From the NCBI RefSeq assembly GCF_020405205.1, contig NZ_CP084470.1, positions 124,001 to 188,000 on the forward strand: 64,000 nucleotides of DNA, given 5' to 3'. The position numbers and the translations under genes were made by a program. This document shows, in pieces, positions 16,203 to 25,755 of the stretch. This DNA comes from Natrinema salinisoli (GTDB lineage Archaea > Halobacteriota > Halobacteria > Halobacteriales > Natrialbaceae). The stretch's first letter is position 1, and every line of letters starts with the position of its first letter. The notes under the pieces are model-generated. The model did not search any database. It saw nothing but the letters and a program-made list of their open reading frames with translations, and was not told the DNA's origin.

Positions 16203-17252
16203 CTATGTGTCTGTCTCAGTTGATTCGTTTTTTGGTATTGTTATTTGAACGACGTTTCCACGAGGCGCATTTTCCTCAAAGGTGAGTTTGCCACCGAGAG
16301 AGTCGACACACCATTTCATCACCCACAGACCAACGCCTGAACCGTGATACGTACTGTTAACTTTTTCTTCAGATTCTAATACGTCAATCTCGATATCTGG
16401 AATAGGCGGCCCATCGTCGGCAATTCGGACGACACCGAGGTCGTTTTTTGAATCATCAATTACTCTCGCTGAGACGGTTGGGTTCTCGCGACCGTTGTGT
16501 GTGATCGCGTTATCGAAGGCGTGATCGAGCGCGTACTGAAGGCTTTTGTCGGCTGTGACCCAGACATCAGACGGTGCATCGACTGTTATATCTGCTTCTG
16601 GATACTCTTCTATAGACTTCTTGGCAGACTTGCGGACGGAAGTACTCATATTAGTTCGTTGCCGCTTCGTCGCATCAGGTTCGACTATTTGTTCAACTTG
16701 GTTCAGCGATTCACTTAGTGTTCCGACTTCAGAGGCGATAGATACGATGGTCTCGACCTCTTCTTCGAGCGCGTCATTTTCAATCGCTGCTTTGACCTGT
16801 TCAGCATATCCCGTGAGAATATTCATATCATTTCGGAGATTGTGACGGATAACTCGGTTCAAGAGTCGGAGCAGTTGCTCTCGAGCCCTGTATCTAGTGA
16901 TGTCGGTTATTTCGGCTATAACATATTTTTCATCATCGATTGTAGTCGAGGTGAGATCGACATTCACCCACCGATATTCTCCGTTGCTGCGTTCTACCTG
17001 CCACTCAAAGGATTGTGTGTTCCCATTGCTGGCTGCTTGAATTCGTTGGACAGCCTCCTCTTGAGAGAATTTTGTTGAAGGTGCAGTATAGTCTTCAACC
17101 GACATTTCCTGCAATTCGTCTGTAGAGTATCCATACAACTCTTCTAACTTCGTATTCCCGTCCAGAACGGCCCCTGTCTCGGGCTCGTGTAGTGTGATAC
17201 CAGTCTTTAGATCTTGTAATACTGAAGGAAGGGAGACATTCTCATTATCCAT
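16203..17252 (-). CDS. PAS-domain histidine kinase (HNLRN type), paralog B
   Basis: 349 residues, the same length as the kinase at 10429-11478 and colinear with it. A PAS region (EELYGYSTDELQEMSVEDYT) is followed by phospho-acceptor H137 in NRVIRHNLRND. HATPase blocks are HAFDNAITHN, IADDGPPIP and GSGVGLWVMKW. The pair shares long near-identical stretches (DYTAPSTKF, RHNLRN, STYHGSG), so it arose by duplication. Orientation is opposite to paralog A. It is soluble, with no adjacent response regulator. Confidence 0.9.
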   Translation of the reverse strand: MDNENVSLPSVLQDLKTGITLHEPETGAVLDGNTKLEELYGYSTDELQEMSVEDYTAPSTKFSQEEAVQRIQAASNGNTQSFEWQVERSNGEYRWVNVDLTSTTIDDEKYVIAEITDITRYRAREQLLRLLNRVIRHNLRNDMNILTGYAEQVKAAIENDALEEEVETIVSIASEVGTLSESLNQVEQIVEPDATKRQRTNMSTSVRKSAKKSIEEYPEADITVDAPSDVWVTADKSLQYALDHAFDNAITHNGRENPTVSARVIDDSKNDLGVVRIADDGPPIPDIEIDVLESEEKVNSTYHGSGVGLWVMKWCVDSLGGKLTFEENAPRGNVVQITIPKNESTETDT

Positions 17253-17545
17253 GGTTACGTTATATACAAAATTTGGTTACAGGCTCTTAGCTACAATACC
17301 AAATAAATTTGGATGTCGTTCTCTAGTACTGTTTGATTAATCTGTTGAGCAGGTGCAAAAGCTCTCATGCGTGGTGATGAGCTCGTCCGGAGCCTCCAAC
17401 GCGGCATCCATAGAGACCATGCTAGAACACACTATATGCCTGCATATCGTTTTTGTGATAAATAACTCCTATTCCTAATTGAAGCCATCAGATCGCCAGT
17501 CATTAATACGGGTGGGTAGAGTCTGACTAACGCACAAGGGGCACG

Positions 17546-17950
17546 ATGGAAATTATGGCGGTCGAAGACTTGAACGTGAAGGGGATGATGGAATCGCCGT
17601 CGAACAGCCGCAACACGGCGTCGGCGGCGTGGCGAACGTTCCTCTCGCTACTTGAGTACAAGTGCGAACGCGGTCGTCAGACTGGGTCTGACGGGCAGCA
17701 AAATCGCTCGCGATTTTGCGACGGCGTGGAGCATCCTTTCTTGCGGCCTCGAAGATGTAGGAGCGGGACACTCCGAAGCCACGCCTGTGGAGACTACGCT
17801 CCCTGTGAATACCTCAGTATCTGTTGAGCGCGTTCGACAGATTACGTCTGGCGGGCTGTCAGACTCGCAGAGTTTGACAACGTCGTGGAAGCAGGAAGGC
17901 CTACCCTCACGGAGCGAACGCCGTTAGCCGTGAGCGAGTAGGGTAGTTCA
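17546..17950 (+). pseudogene. Decayed tnpB (OrfB) of an IS1341-type element
   Basis: The fragment AVEDLNVKGMMESPSNSRNT followed by ASAAWRTFLSLLEYKCE matches the region around the second RuvC acid of TnpB (E in VEDLNVKGM). A frameshift follows. The end of the protein is recognisable in another frame as CGLEDVGAGHSEATPVETTL, before an element-like terminus GAGTAGGGTAGTTCAC. The N-terminal half and zinc finger are missing, so it cannot be active. It is a different subfamily from the intact TnpB at 2200. Confidence 0.65.
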
Positions 17951-18086
17951 CATGAGCCCAGGATCACTAACGTACGTCGCCTGATTGTGTCCCCCAGCTC
18001 GGCTACCGACGCCGAAAAGTCGCGATAGCAGGAAACATGGGTTGACTTGGCATACCTTTTTGAAGAATTCTGTAGATTAGAATTTC

Positions 18087-19643
18087 ATGCGGGTAAATGA
18101 CTCTGGGTACGACTTCGTAATCGTAGGTGCTGGCTCGGCAGGCTGTGCGCTGGCACATCGACTGTCGGCGGATCCGGAGGCAGACGTACTGTTGCTCGAG
18201 GCCGGGCGTCCGGACGAGAAAGAGGAGATCCACGTCCCAGCACTGTTTCCGAGCCTGTTCAAGACCGAGTACGACTGGGACTACCACACGGCGCCCCAGT
18301 CCGAACTGAACGACCGAGAGATCTACATTCCCCGCGGGAAGATGCTGGGCGGTTCCAGTTCGATCAACGCGATGATCTATATTCGCGGGAACCCACACGA
18401 CTACGACACCTGGGCTGACCTGGGCAACGAAGGCTGGGGATACGACGAGATGTTGGAGTACTTCAAACACTCTGAGCACTTCGAGCCGGGCGACTCGGAG
18501 TACCACGGCCAGGATGGCCCGCTGAACGTTGCCGACCCGGCTGACCCCCATCCCGTCTCGAGCCAGCTCGTCGAGGCGGCAGTCGAGGTGGGCCACGTCC
18601 GGAACGACGATTTCAACGGCGAACAGCAACAGGGGGTCGGCCACTACCACGTCACCCAGAAGGACGGCCAGCGGTGTAGTGCAGCGAAGGCGTTCATCAC
18701 TCCTATTCTCGATCGGGACAACCTGACCGTGGAGACGGGCGCGCAGGTGACGGAGATTCGCTTCGAGGGCGACCGTGCGGTCGGAGTGACCTACGAGCAG
18801 GACGGGGCCACTCACGAGGCCGACGCAGCTCAGGAGGTCATCGTCAGCGGTGGCTCGATCAACTCGCCACAGCTCCTCATGCTCTCCGGCGTCGGACCGG
18901 CCGATCACCTCGCCGAGCACGGTATCGAGGTGCAGACCGACCTCCCGGGCGTCGGTCGGAACCTCCAGGATCACCTGTTCTCCTTCGTCATCCACGAGCG
19001 GAAAGCCGGGCCAGACGAGCCCGCACCGTCCTCGAACATTGGAGAGGCCGGCGGGTTCACCTACGTGGACGACGATACGCCGGCGCCGGACCTCCAATAC
19101 CACTTCGCGCCGGTGTACTTCATGGACAACGGGCTCGGCAACCCCGACGAGGGCGTGGGCTTCTCCGTGGGCGCGACGCAAGTCCGACCCGAGAGCCGCG
19201 GTCGGATCACGCTCGCCTCTGCCGACCCCTTCGAAGACCCGGTGTTGGATCCGAAGTTCCTCACCGAAGATACGGACTGGGAGAAGATGGTCGAGGGAGT
19301 CAAACGAGCCCGCGAGATCGCTCGTGCGGACGCGATGGACGAGTACCGCGGGCCGGAAGTTTGGCCGGGTGAGGACGTCACCACCGACGAAGAGATTCGC
19401 GAGCACATCCGCGAGACGTCCCACACCGTCTACCACCCCGTCGGAACCTGCAAGATGGGCGACGACGACATGGCCGTAGTGGACGATTCCCTCCGGGTCC
19501 ACGGTGTCAAAAACTTGCGCGTCGTCGACGCCTCGATCATGCCGACGCTCACCAGCGGGAACACTAACGCCCCGACGATCGCCATCGCCGAGAAGGCCGC
19601 CGACATGATTAAATCAGAAGTCGCGGCGCCTGCGGACGACTGA
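18087..19643 (+). CDS. GMC-family FAD oxidoreductase (choline dehydrogenase-like)
   Basis: 518 residues, typical for glucose-methanol-choline oxidoreductases, which oxidise alcohols with FAD. The N-terminal dinucleotide motif is FVIVGAGSAGCALAHRLS, with the second acidic residue in LLLEAG. GMC signature 1 is GKMLGGSSSINAMIYIRGN and signature 2 is SGGSINSPQLLMLSG. The C-terminal catalytic histidine pair is visible in HTVYHPVGTCKMG and TSGNTNAPTIAIAEKAA. No signal peptide is present, so it is cytoplasmic. The substrate cannot be told from sequence. It stands alone after a dead TnpB, with GC-rich codons typical of the host. Confidence 0.92.
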   Translation: MRVNDSGYDFVIVGAGSAGCALAHRLSADPEADVLLLEAGRPDEKEEIHVPALFPSLFKTEYDWDYHTAPQSELNDREIYIPRGKMLGGSSSINAMIYIRGNPHDYDTWADLGNEGWGYDEMLEYFKHSEHFEPGDSEYHGQDGPLNVADPADPHPVSSQLVEAAVEVGHVRNDDFNGEQQQGVGHYHVTQKDGQRCSAAKAFITPILDRDNLTVETGAQVTEIRFEGDRAVGVTYEQDGATHEADAAQEVIVSGGSINSPQLLMLSGVGPADHLAEHGIEVQTDLPGVGRNLQDHLFSFVIHERKAGPDEPAPSSNIGEAGGFTYVDDDTPAPDLQYHFAPVYFMDNGLGNPDEGVGFSVGATQVRPESRGRITLASADPFEDPVLDPKFLTEDTDWEKMVEGVKRAREIARADAMDEYRGPEVWPGEDVTTDEEIREHIRETSHTVYHPVGTCKMGDDDMAVVDDSLRVHGVKNLRVVDASIMPTLTSGNTNAPTIAIAEKAADMIKSEVAAPADD

Positions 19644-19825
19644 GGGCTCGCGGCCGCCGCGAACCTCGCCATCACCTCAACGGGCACGTTCTGGACGGGC
19701 GATGAATTCGATCATTGGCGGCGTGAGTACGAGAAACGCCATAGTTCGCTCCAGCAATGCGGGACACGGTAGGCGCACGAGAATATCAAGTTCGTCGGAC
19801 AAAACAAAGAAGGGCGGTTCAAATT

Positions 19826-19854
19826 GATGCACCACCGCTTTAGTGGTGGGCATC
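19826..19854. terminator. Hairpin between convergent genes; terminator or insertion-element end
   Basis: GATGC pairs with GCATC and CCACC with GGTGG around a GCTTTAGT loop. It lies just beyond the 3' end of the Fic gene and about 180 bp after the GMC gene. CCACCGCTTTAGTGGTGG hairpins of this kind are also seen at right ends of IS200/IS605 elements, so it may be a relic rather than a terminator. Confidence 0.45.
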
Positions 19855-19868
19855 TCAAAGACGAAGAC

Positions 19869-21038
19869 TCAGTACGTTTGGGGCGGCCGCTCGAGGATCT
19901 CGAAAATCTCCTTCGCGCGGTATTCCTGATTACGCTTTTTGCCCGTAACCTCTTCTAGGACTCCTTCGTCTTCCAGATTGGCAATCGCACGGTACGCAGT
20001 CGATCGCTCGATATCGAGCCTCTCCGAGACTGTTTTGGTCGTTACGTAGGGCTGTTCGAAGAGACTGCACGCTAAGCGGTTTTTCGCGTATTGGACGCCG
20101 CCGTACTCGTCCTCGTAGCGGCGTCGCAGCTCATCTAGTGCCAGCGTTCGATCGACGGACTCCTTGGCTTGCTGGGCGATTCCCGTAACGAAAAACGACA
20201 CCCAGTCTTCCCAGTCGCCGTGGGATCGTACAGCCTCCATTCGGTCTACGTACGTGGCTTTGTTCCGATTGAAGTACTCGCTGAGGTAGAGGTTTGGACG
20301 CTCAAGCAGGTCGTTATCGTGTAACTGGAGCGTAATAAGAAGACGACCGAGCCGTCCGTTTCCGTCACCATACGGATGGATCGTTTCAAATTGGTAGTGG
20401 AAGAGAGCGATGTCTACGAGCGTGTGATAACTACCACCAGTCTGGTAATACGTCACCAACGCGTCCATTAGACCGTCAACTTCGCCTGGTACTGGTGGCA
20501 GAAAGTTTCCGAGGTGGTTTGGGATCGCCTTGTAAGCGCCGATCGTATCGGTGTCGACACGGTCGTCCGGAACATCCGTGAGTAGCGTTTCGTGAAGATC
20601 ATGAAGCAACGATACAGATATCTTTCCGCCGCTGTTGAGTGCTTCAATCCCGTCTTCGACAGCCTGCTCGTAGTTGAGGACTTCCTGTGTGTCTTTTGTA
20701 CCTGGTTCACTCGTCGGTTCGATCGAATGTTCGTCTTCGCTCTCATCGAGATTGTGCGTTTCGAGACTGTAGAGTGCGTTATAATCGACATCTGCACCTT
20801 CGATTTCGGCCGATTCCATCGCTTCTTTCCGAAGGAGCGAAGTGTACAAGACGGGCGGAAAGTCAAGTTCGAGACTGATACCACTGAGTTTGCCAAGCCA
20901 AAACGTGGCGTCGGCGAGCAGGTCATAAAAATCCGAATCTAACTTGAGATTGTCCGACGGAGGGAGGGGCTCAGGCCTGTAATACGACTCTCTCCCGTAG
21001 GAGATGAGTTCGCCGGGTGCCATTTCTTCGATTTCCAT
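19869..21038 (-). CDS. Fic-domain protein (predicted AMP transferase) with C-terminal winged helix
   Basis: About 389 residues. The Fic core carries HPYGDGNGRLGR, whose histidine, glycines and arginine form the catalytic loop that transfers AMP or another nucleotide moiety from a nucleotide to target hydroxyls. An N-terminal inhibitory-helix motif (S/T)xxxE(G/N) is visible as SAEIEG at about residues 75-80, so activity is probably self-restrained (class II). The C-terminal 80 residues form a winged helix (YVTTKTVSERLDIERSTAYR, AIANLEDEGVLEEVTGKKRN) that may bind DNA and autoregulate. ATG 21038 is preferred over 21047. The target is unknown and no separate antitoxin adjoins. Confidence 0.9.
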   Translation of the reverse strand: MEIEEMAPGELISYGRESYYRPEPLPPSDNLKLDSDFYDLLADATFWLGKLSGISLELDFPPVLYTSLLRKEAMESAEIEGADVDYNALYSLETHNLDESEDEHSIEPTSEPGTKDTQEVLNYEQAVEDGIEALNSGGKISVSLLHDLHETLLTDVPDDRVDTDTIGAYKAIPNHLGNFLPPVPGEVDGLMDALVTYYQTGGSYHTLVDIALFHYQFETIHPYGDGNGRLGRLLITLQLHDNDLLERPNLYLSEYFNRNKATYVDRMEAVRSHGDWEDWVSFFVTGIAQQAKESVDRTLALDELRRRYEDEYGGVQYAKNRLACSLFEQPYVTTKTVSERLDIERSTAYRAIANLEDEGVLEEVTGKKRNQEYRAKEIFEILERPPQTY

Positions 21039-21400
21039 GTCTCTCATGCACGTAATCGCCCTACTCTACTCGAGTAAATGAATCTAACGACCCTAAATGC
21101 AAACAACGATCCTCAGGGAGTGGTGTCGTTGTGTAACTATAGGTCGTATGCAACTATAGTCTGATAGTGGCCTGTTCATTCTCACTGACTCTGGTCGATT
21201 CAAGATTGCAGTTGTGCGCAGTACCACTGCTTGGGCGCTGCGTGAAACAGTACACCGACAGATTCGCGACTATACTCTTACTACAGTACCGTGTCCGCGA
21301 AGCCGGGTTTACCGACCAACATTCCGAAACGGCTTGAAGGTGAAATCGAACGTTATGGTACTTTCTACCTTCTCATTCGAGATTTATTGTCCACAGAGAG
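21039..21400. other. Non-coding spacer between fic and the LURP-one-like gene
   Basis: No supported gene was found. AACTATAG occurs twice, 17 bp apart (21135-21142 and 21152-21159), about 100 bp upstream of the Fic start. This could be a small operator, though it may be chance. Confidence 0.35.
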
Positions 21401-22003
21401 TCACTGGTTTTCGAGAGCGTCGAGGATACACGCGGAAGCGATCACAGCCTCTTTCGGAATGTCGCTGGCGTCGTCGATACTGACTGTGTAGGAATCACGC
21501 AGTGAAAATTTTCCTTCGATGTCGCCGACATGGTCGCCGTCGGCATCGAATATCTCGTACTTGTTCGGGATGAAGTTCGCAACGGAGACGAGGTGACGAA
21601 GTGCGGAGAGAGGCTTGCTCTTCGATTGAATAGTCGCCAACGCCTCCCCCGTGTCGGGGTCTCGAATCGTCCAGTTCTCCACGAACAACGAGTAATCCTC
21701 GTCAAGGACGATGACTTCCTCGCCGGTGCCTGCGTCCGTGATGGTGTAGTTCCCTGCAACGTCCATGATACCGCCAGCCTTCACGGTGAACGCGTCCTCG
21801 TCGTCACCAGTGACGAACGGGAACTCCTCTTTCATCTTGAACATCTTCTGTTTCCCGCGCAGGACGACCTCGCCAGTGCTGTCACGGACTACGTACTTGT
21901 TTCGGATCGCTGACTGCTTGACCTCGTAACGGTTGTCATCGAGGTCAACTGTGGAAATGTTATAGTTGTCTGACGGTGAATCAGATGCGGAGGGCTCAAC
22001 CAT
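21401..22003 (-). CDS. LURP-one/tubby-like fold protein
   Basis: About 200 residues from the ATG at 22003; a start at 22021 is possible. The repeating strand pattern YEVKQSAIRNKYVVRDSTGE, QKMFKMKEEFPFV, WTIRDPDTGEALATIQSKSK and KYEIFDADGDHVGDIEGKFS is typical of LURP-one-related (DUF567) proteins. These fold as a tubby-like beta-barrel around a helix and may bind membrane lipids. The ending DASDIPKEAVIASACILDAL is hydrophobic, as in the barrel's central helix. Function in archaea is unknown. It is a single-gene unit convergent with nothing. Confidence 0.75.
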   Translation of the reverse strand: MVEPSASDSPSDNYNISTVDLDDNRYEVKQSAIRNKYVVRDSTGEVVLRGKQKMFKMKEEFPFVTGDDEDAFTVKAGGIMDVAGNYTITDAGTGEEVIVLDEDYSLFVENWTIRDPDTGEALATIQSKSKPLSALRHLVSVANFIPNKYEIFDADGDHVGDIEGKFSLRDSYTVSIDDASDIPKEAVIASACILDALENQ

Positions 22004-22194
22004 ATGTACAGAGTGGATCATATTCCACGAAAAAACTTCTGTTAGCTCTAGTCGAGCACTGGACTGCGATTACTACCTTTATGAATTGAACATCTAGACA
22101 TCTATATTCAAGGCCCTCTAATATGGATGAATAACTAGGACGGAGTGATATAATACCAAATATTAATTATCTCGTTTAATGACAATCTCACCGT

Positions 22195-22689
22195 ATGGCA
22201 GACAGTGACAGTCGTAACAAAATCGCGATGCTAGTCGCACTGCTTGCTGGTGCATTTCTGCTCGCAGCTGCAATCGAGTCGACAGTATTGCTGTCATATA
22301 TAGCAGTCCTCTTTATCCTCTCCGTATACAGCGTCGGTGCGATAGAAAACAATGGGTCCGAATTGAACGTCCAACCTTACGGAGGCATCATTCTCAGTCT
22401 CGGTTTCCTGCTTTTAGCGGGAATGACCGGAATTTGGCTCACGTGGACGCCCGGGACGAGCGCAGATGCGTACACATACACGTTCGGACTACCGACGCCG
22501 ACCGCTATCTTCCTCACGTTCATCTGGTTCCTCCCGTTTTTCATCTCGATCTATTACGCTATTGGCCCCTTCGGTCGGACAATAAACGACGAGATCATCG
22601 ACTCGATTATAGACGATGCTCGAGATAAGCAGGCGGAGTCCGAGTTCGCTATGGCACCGTCTGACGAGTCCGTCGGAGGTGATGACTAA
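22195..22689 (+). CDS. Small membrane partner of the downstream symporter
   Basis: 164 residues with four or five hydrophobic segments (about 10-27, 30-46, 62-84, 100-122) and an acidic C-terminal tail. Its stop codon shares one base with the symporter start (TAATG), so the two are translationally coupled. Small membrane proteins are often encoded just before sodium:solute symporters, and a role as an accessory subunit is inferred from that context only. An AT-rich promoter-like stretch (ATATTAATTA) lies about 30 nt upstream of the ATG. Confidence 0.7.
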   Translation: MADSDSRNKIAMLVALLAGAFLLAAAIESTVLLSYIAVLFILSVYSVGAIENNGSELNVQPYGGIILSLGFLLLAGMTGIWLTWTPGTSADAYTYTFGLPTPTAIFLTFIWFLPFFISIYYAIGPFGRTINDEIIDSIIDDARDKQAESEFAMAPSDESVGGDD

Positions 22690-24248
22690 TGGACGCTCCG
22701 TCTGCCGTCCTCCAGACCTCAGAGATACCGATCGCTGACGATCCGGTCGTACTGATTTTCGGGTCCCTGTACATCCTTATGATCCTAGCGATCGGGGTCT
22801 GGGGGTATACCAAGACGGAGACGCTCAGTGACTTCCTGATTACTGGGAAGAGTATTGGCACGTGGGTGCTCGCGATAACCGTTTTCTCCGTCGTCCAATC
22901 AGGATTCGGCTTCGTTGGTGGTCCCGAGCTCATATATGCGTTCGGGACGACGCCCATCTGGATCTTCGGGACTGCACCGATCGGTTTCCTGATCATTTGG
23001 CTGGTGATCGGAAAGCGAATGCGGATGCTGGCGGATATCCGGGACGTCCTAACACTCGCTGATGGGATGTACGCTCGCTACGAAAACGACTGGGTACGCG
23101 GACTAACCGGGATTACAGTCATTATTTCGGTGACGGGATATCTCGCGACGAACCTCGCTGCACTCCAATACGTGATGCGAGCTATCTTCGGTATCCCGGT
23201 CGCGATGGGATTGCTCCTCGGTGCGAGCGTACTACTATTGTATAGTGTCATCGGCGGGATGATCGCGGGCGTCTGGACGGACTTCATCCAGGGAATCACG
23301 ATGATCATCGGCGCTATTCTCGTATTCTTCTACGCGGTCTCGTTCGGAGGAGGCGTAAGAAATATCTCCGAAAACCTCGCTGCTTCCGATCCAGCGTTGA
23401 TAAGCCCATTCGGCGCTCTTGGCGGTATAACGGCACTCAGTTGGTGGATCCTCTTCTCCGTCGGTGGTATCGGGCAGGCGCATACGATCACGAAATTCTA
23501 TATGATAAAGGACATCAAGCTTCTCAAATGGGGAGCACCCATCGCTGCGATATCCTACGGAATTTCGAGTCTCTTAGCATTTACGACGGGACTGAGTATG
23601 CGAGCGATGGTCGAGGCAGGCAATATTCAAGCGCTCGAGAGCGCCTCTGAAACGATGCCGATTTTCGTGCTGAACTACGCGCCGAGTATCGTCGCTGGAA
23701 TCGTCCTCTCCGGCCTGCTCGCTGCGATTATGAGTACCAGCGACTCGTTCCTGAACATCGCTGCCGCGGCCGTTACGCGAGATATCCCACGCGCTCTCGG
23801 TCGACCGATCGAAGACGATCAAGTCGAGTTCCGTGTCACTCAGATCGCCCTCGTCGGGGTCACCGTAGCCGCTACCCTGATCGTCCACTTCTCGAGTGCA
23901 CTTGTCGGGATTCTCGGTGTGATCGGGTGGGGGCTGTTCGCTGCGTCCTTCTTCCCAGTGGTCGCTCTCGGACTCAATTGGAAGGGAGCGACGGCACCGG
24001 GTGCTATCGCAGCCATCGTCGTCGGCCTGCTTCTCAATATCGTATACGAGGTCCTGCCAACGGCATTCAGCACGTTCGGGATGGGCTCCCTCGCTGAATC
24101 CATTTCGGCTACCTACCCCTTCCCGGAAACGCTCGTCGTTGGAACAGCAGCTATGCTGATCTCGACGATCGTACTCGTTGTCGTCTCACTCGTGACCCAG
24201 AGTGAATACACCGTTCCAGCCGATATAAAACCGCTTCTCGAGCAATAG
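22689..24248 (+). CDS. Sodium:solute symporter (SSS family)
   Basis: 519 residues with about 13 membrane helices. It couples uptake of a small solute to sodium influx. Family features include the early AIGVWGYTKTETLSDFLITG segment (tilted first helices with a 'DF-l-G' motif), the unwound helix GYLATNLAALQY, and GIGQAHTITKFYMIKDIK, matching the conserved GQPH...RF block. SGLLAAIMSTSDSFLNIAAA is the TM8 region contributing to the sodium site. The substrate is uncertain because SSS members carry proline, pantothenate, acetate or other acids. It is co-translated with the small upstream membrane protein. Confidence 0.9.
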   Translation: MDAPSAVLQTSEIPIADDPVVLIFGSLYILMILAIGVWGYTKTETLSDFLITGKSIGTWVLAITVFSVVQSGFGFVGGPELIYAFGTTPIWIFGTAPIGFLIIWLVIGKRMRMLADIRDVLTLADGMYARYENDWVRGLTGITVIISVTGYLATNLAALQYVMRAIFGIPVAMGLLLGASVLLLYSVIGGMIAGVWTDFIQGITMIIGAILVFFYAVSFGGGVRNISENLAASDPALISPFGALGGITALSWWILFSVGGIGQAHTITKFYMIKDIKLLKWGAPIAAISYGISSLLAFTTGLSMRAMVEAGNIQALESASETMPIFVLNYAPSIVAGIVLSGLLAAIMSTSDSFLNIAAAAVTRDIPRALGRPIEDDQVEFRVTQIALVGVTVAATLIVHFSSALVGILGVIGWGLFAASFFPVVALGLNWKGATAPGAIAAIVVGLLLNIVYEVLPTAFSTFGMGSLAESISATYPFPETLVVGTAAMLISTIVLVVVSLVTQSEYTVPADIKPLLEQ

Positions 24249-24285
24249 CCTAGTACCACGTTTTAGTTCACGGTCAATCTAACTC

Positions 24286-24804
24286 ATGGATACTAACTCT
24301 GATCCCGACGGGCGCAGAACTGATGAAAGCGAGCAACTGGTCTGTCGATTTACCGGTTGGTGCAAAAAGACAGGATACTCGCTCGAATACTGGGAGATTT
24401 TCGCCACCGACAGGCGACTCATTTTCTGTTTTGTCGGTGAGTCGTATAGTTCCCTTCTCCTGAAAGCCGATATGGGCGGAACGTATCGCGACCGACTCTC
24501 GGAGCTCGAGCTCTCTGAAATCGCCACGTTCGACGAACGGAATTTCACTGTCCCGCTATCTAAGCTAGAGACGATTGAATATACCCCTGGATCGGTTAGC
24601 AAAAAGGCGACATTGCGATTTGAATGGCGTGATGGTGAGATAGTGCTGTATAACGTTCCTCAGACGTCTACCAGTGATGACACGGTCGATACTATACGCA
24701 GCCTTTCGAAGTACGATGTCCACAATAACGTGGTGACTACGGTATCCGATGAACGGGCAGGTCCGTTTCGGAAGCTCCGGCAGGTAATTCAGACCTTCCT
24801 GTGA
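24286..24804 (+). CDS. Hypothetical protein with a PH-like strand pattern
   Basis: 172 residues, soluble. EIFATDRRLIFCFVGE and KKATLRFEWRDGEIVLYNVP resemble the strands of bacterial PH-like domains, where 'a-TdrRli' is common. This is a fold-level impression only. It starts 37 bp after the symporter gene on the same strand and could be part of that unit, though codon use is slightly more AT-rich. Confidence 0.6.
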   Translation: MDTNSDPDGRRTDESEQLVCRFTGWCKKTGYSLEYWEIFATDRRLIFCFVGESYSSLLLKADMGGTYRDRLSELELSEIATFDERNFTVPLSKLETIEYTPGSVSKKATLRFEWRDGEIVLYNVPQTSTSDDTVDTIRSLSKYDVHNNVVTTVSDERAGPFRKLRQVIQTFL

Positions 24805-25073
24805 GAGGCCTGAGACCACGCCGTATCGAGCGCGGAAATTCAGCCCTCGACAAGAGTATCGTCGGAGCGAGCCACTGACCACGCACCTCCCGCTCTCGGC
24901 TCTAGTAAGAGGAGCTACCCCTTACTGATCGTTAGCGACAGTCCTCCGTCAGTGAGCCCGATCAATACGATTGATACTACTTTGAGAATAGATTGAACGA
25001 TTCCAAACGGCAGAAAACGGTGAGAACGATAGTCACGTGTTTAATTCATCAATTCACTGTCTCGGTCGCAACG

Positions 25074-25610
25074 ATGATCGACGACCAAACTGAATACCCT
25101 GCTACACTCGATCGGAAGACAGTCCATTCGATGGGTAAGCTCCTACTCATGACCCTGTCGTTGATACTACTCTTGGTACTCATCTCACTGTTACCGGGGA
25201 TTGATAGATTGGTCCCGGGCTCGCCAATAACATTGTTCGCGGTTGTCAGTGCGGTCCTGACGATGGCGACAGTCGGACTTCTCCTATCGCTGGCCCCCGC
25301 GGTCGCGACGCTCGTTCAATCGACGTTCGAGGGGCCAGCACAGGTTGTTGACGACATCGCTGCCATCATGCAACTGCTAGTCGTGTTCATTGCGATGATT
25401 ATCGCCCATCGCGGGCTCGCTCCGGCGATCGTACCACTGCTTGACGAAACTGCGTGGATGTACGACGTTGTATTCCTCGCATTTGCGCTACCACCGCTCG
25501 CGATCCTCGCCATCCGCGTATACGTATCGCTCGATCCAATGGCTGAACTGCTGGCCGAGCGAGTGACACAATCGGAGAACGGCGATGACACGATACCAGA
25601 GGAGAAATAA
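25074..25610 (+). CDS. Multi-pass membrane protein of unknown function
   Basis: 178 residues from the ATG at 25074. The open frame extends to 24993, but those codons encode an unlikely polar leader. Four hydrophobic segments are evident (about 22-44, 50-73, 85-108, 130-150), then an acidic tail. No family motif was found. It is downstream of the PH-like gene with a 270-bp gap, so probably a separate unit. Confidence 0.65.
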   Translation: MIDDQTEYPATLDRKTVHSMGKLLLMTLSLILLLVLISLLPGIDRLVPGSPITLFAVVSAVLTMATVGLLLSLAPAVATLVQSTFEGPAQVVDDIAAIMQLLVVFIAMIIAHRGLAPAIVPLLDETAWMYDVVFLAFALPPLAILAIRVYVSLDPMAELLAERVTQSENGDDTIPEEK

Positions 25611-25755
25611 CTTCCACTGAAAAGGTCGACTCTTCTTGGTGGAGATTAAGTGTATCGCCGTCAGCCCCCCCCCTCGTATGCATGTTCCTAACATACTTTA
25701 GATAGTTTGCTGGCCGAATCGACGTTGCTGAGGAACTGCAACTCCTCGAGCAACG

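Noticed and set aside
16031-16285. Plus-strand frame upstream of kinase paralog B's 3' end
   Set aside because: No protein-like composition; it partly overlaps the kinase on the other strand.
18003-19502. 499-codon minus-strand frame across the GMC oxidoreductase gene
   Set aside because: The plus strand encodes a textbook GMC protein. The minus-strand product is a Val/Arg/His-rich shadow typical of GC-rich archaeal DNA.
21214-21483. 89-codon plus-strand frame between fic and the LURP-one-like gene
   Set aside because: It overlaps the 3' end of the LURP-one-like gene and lacks domain character.
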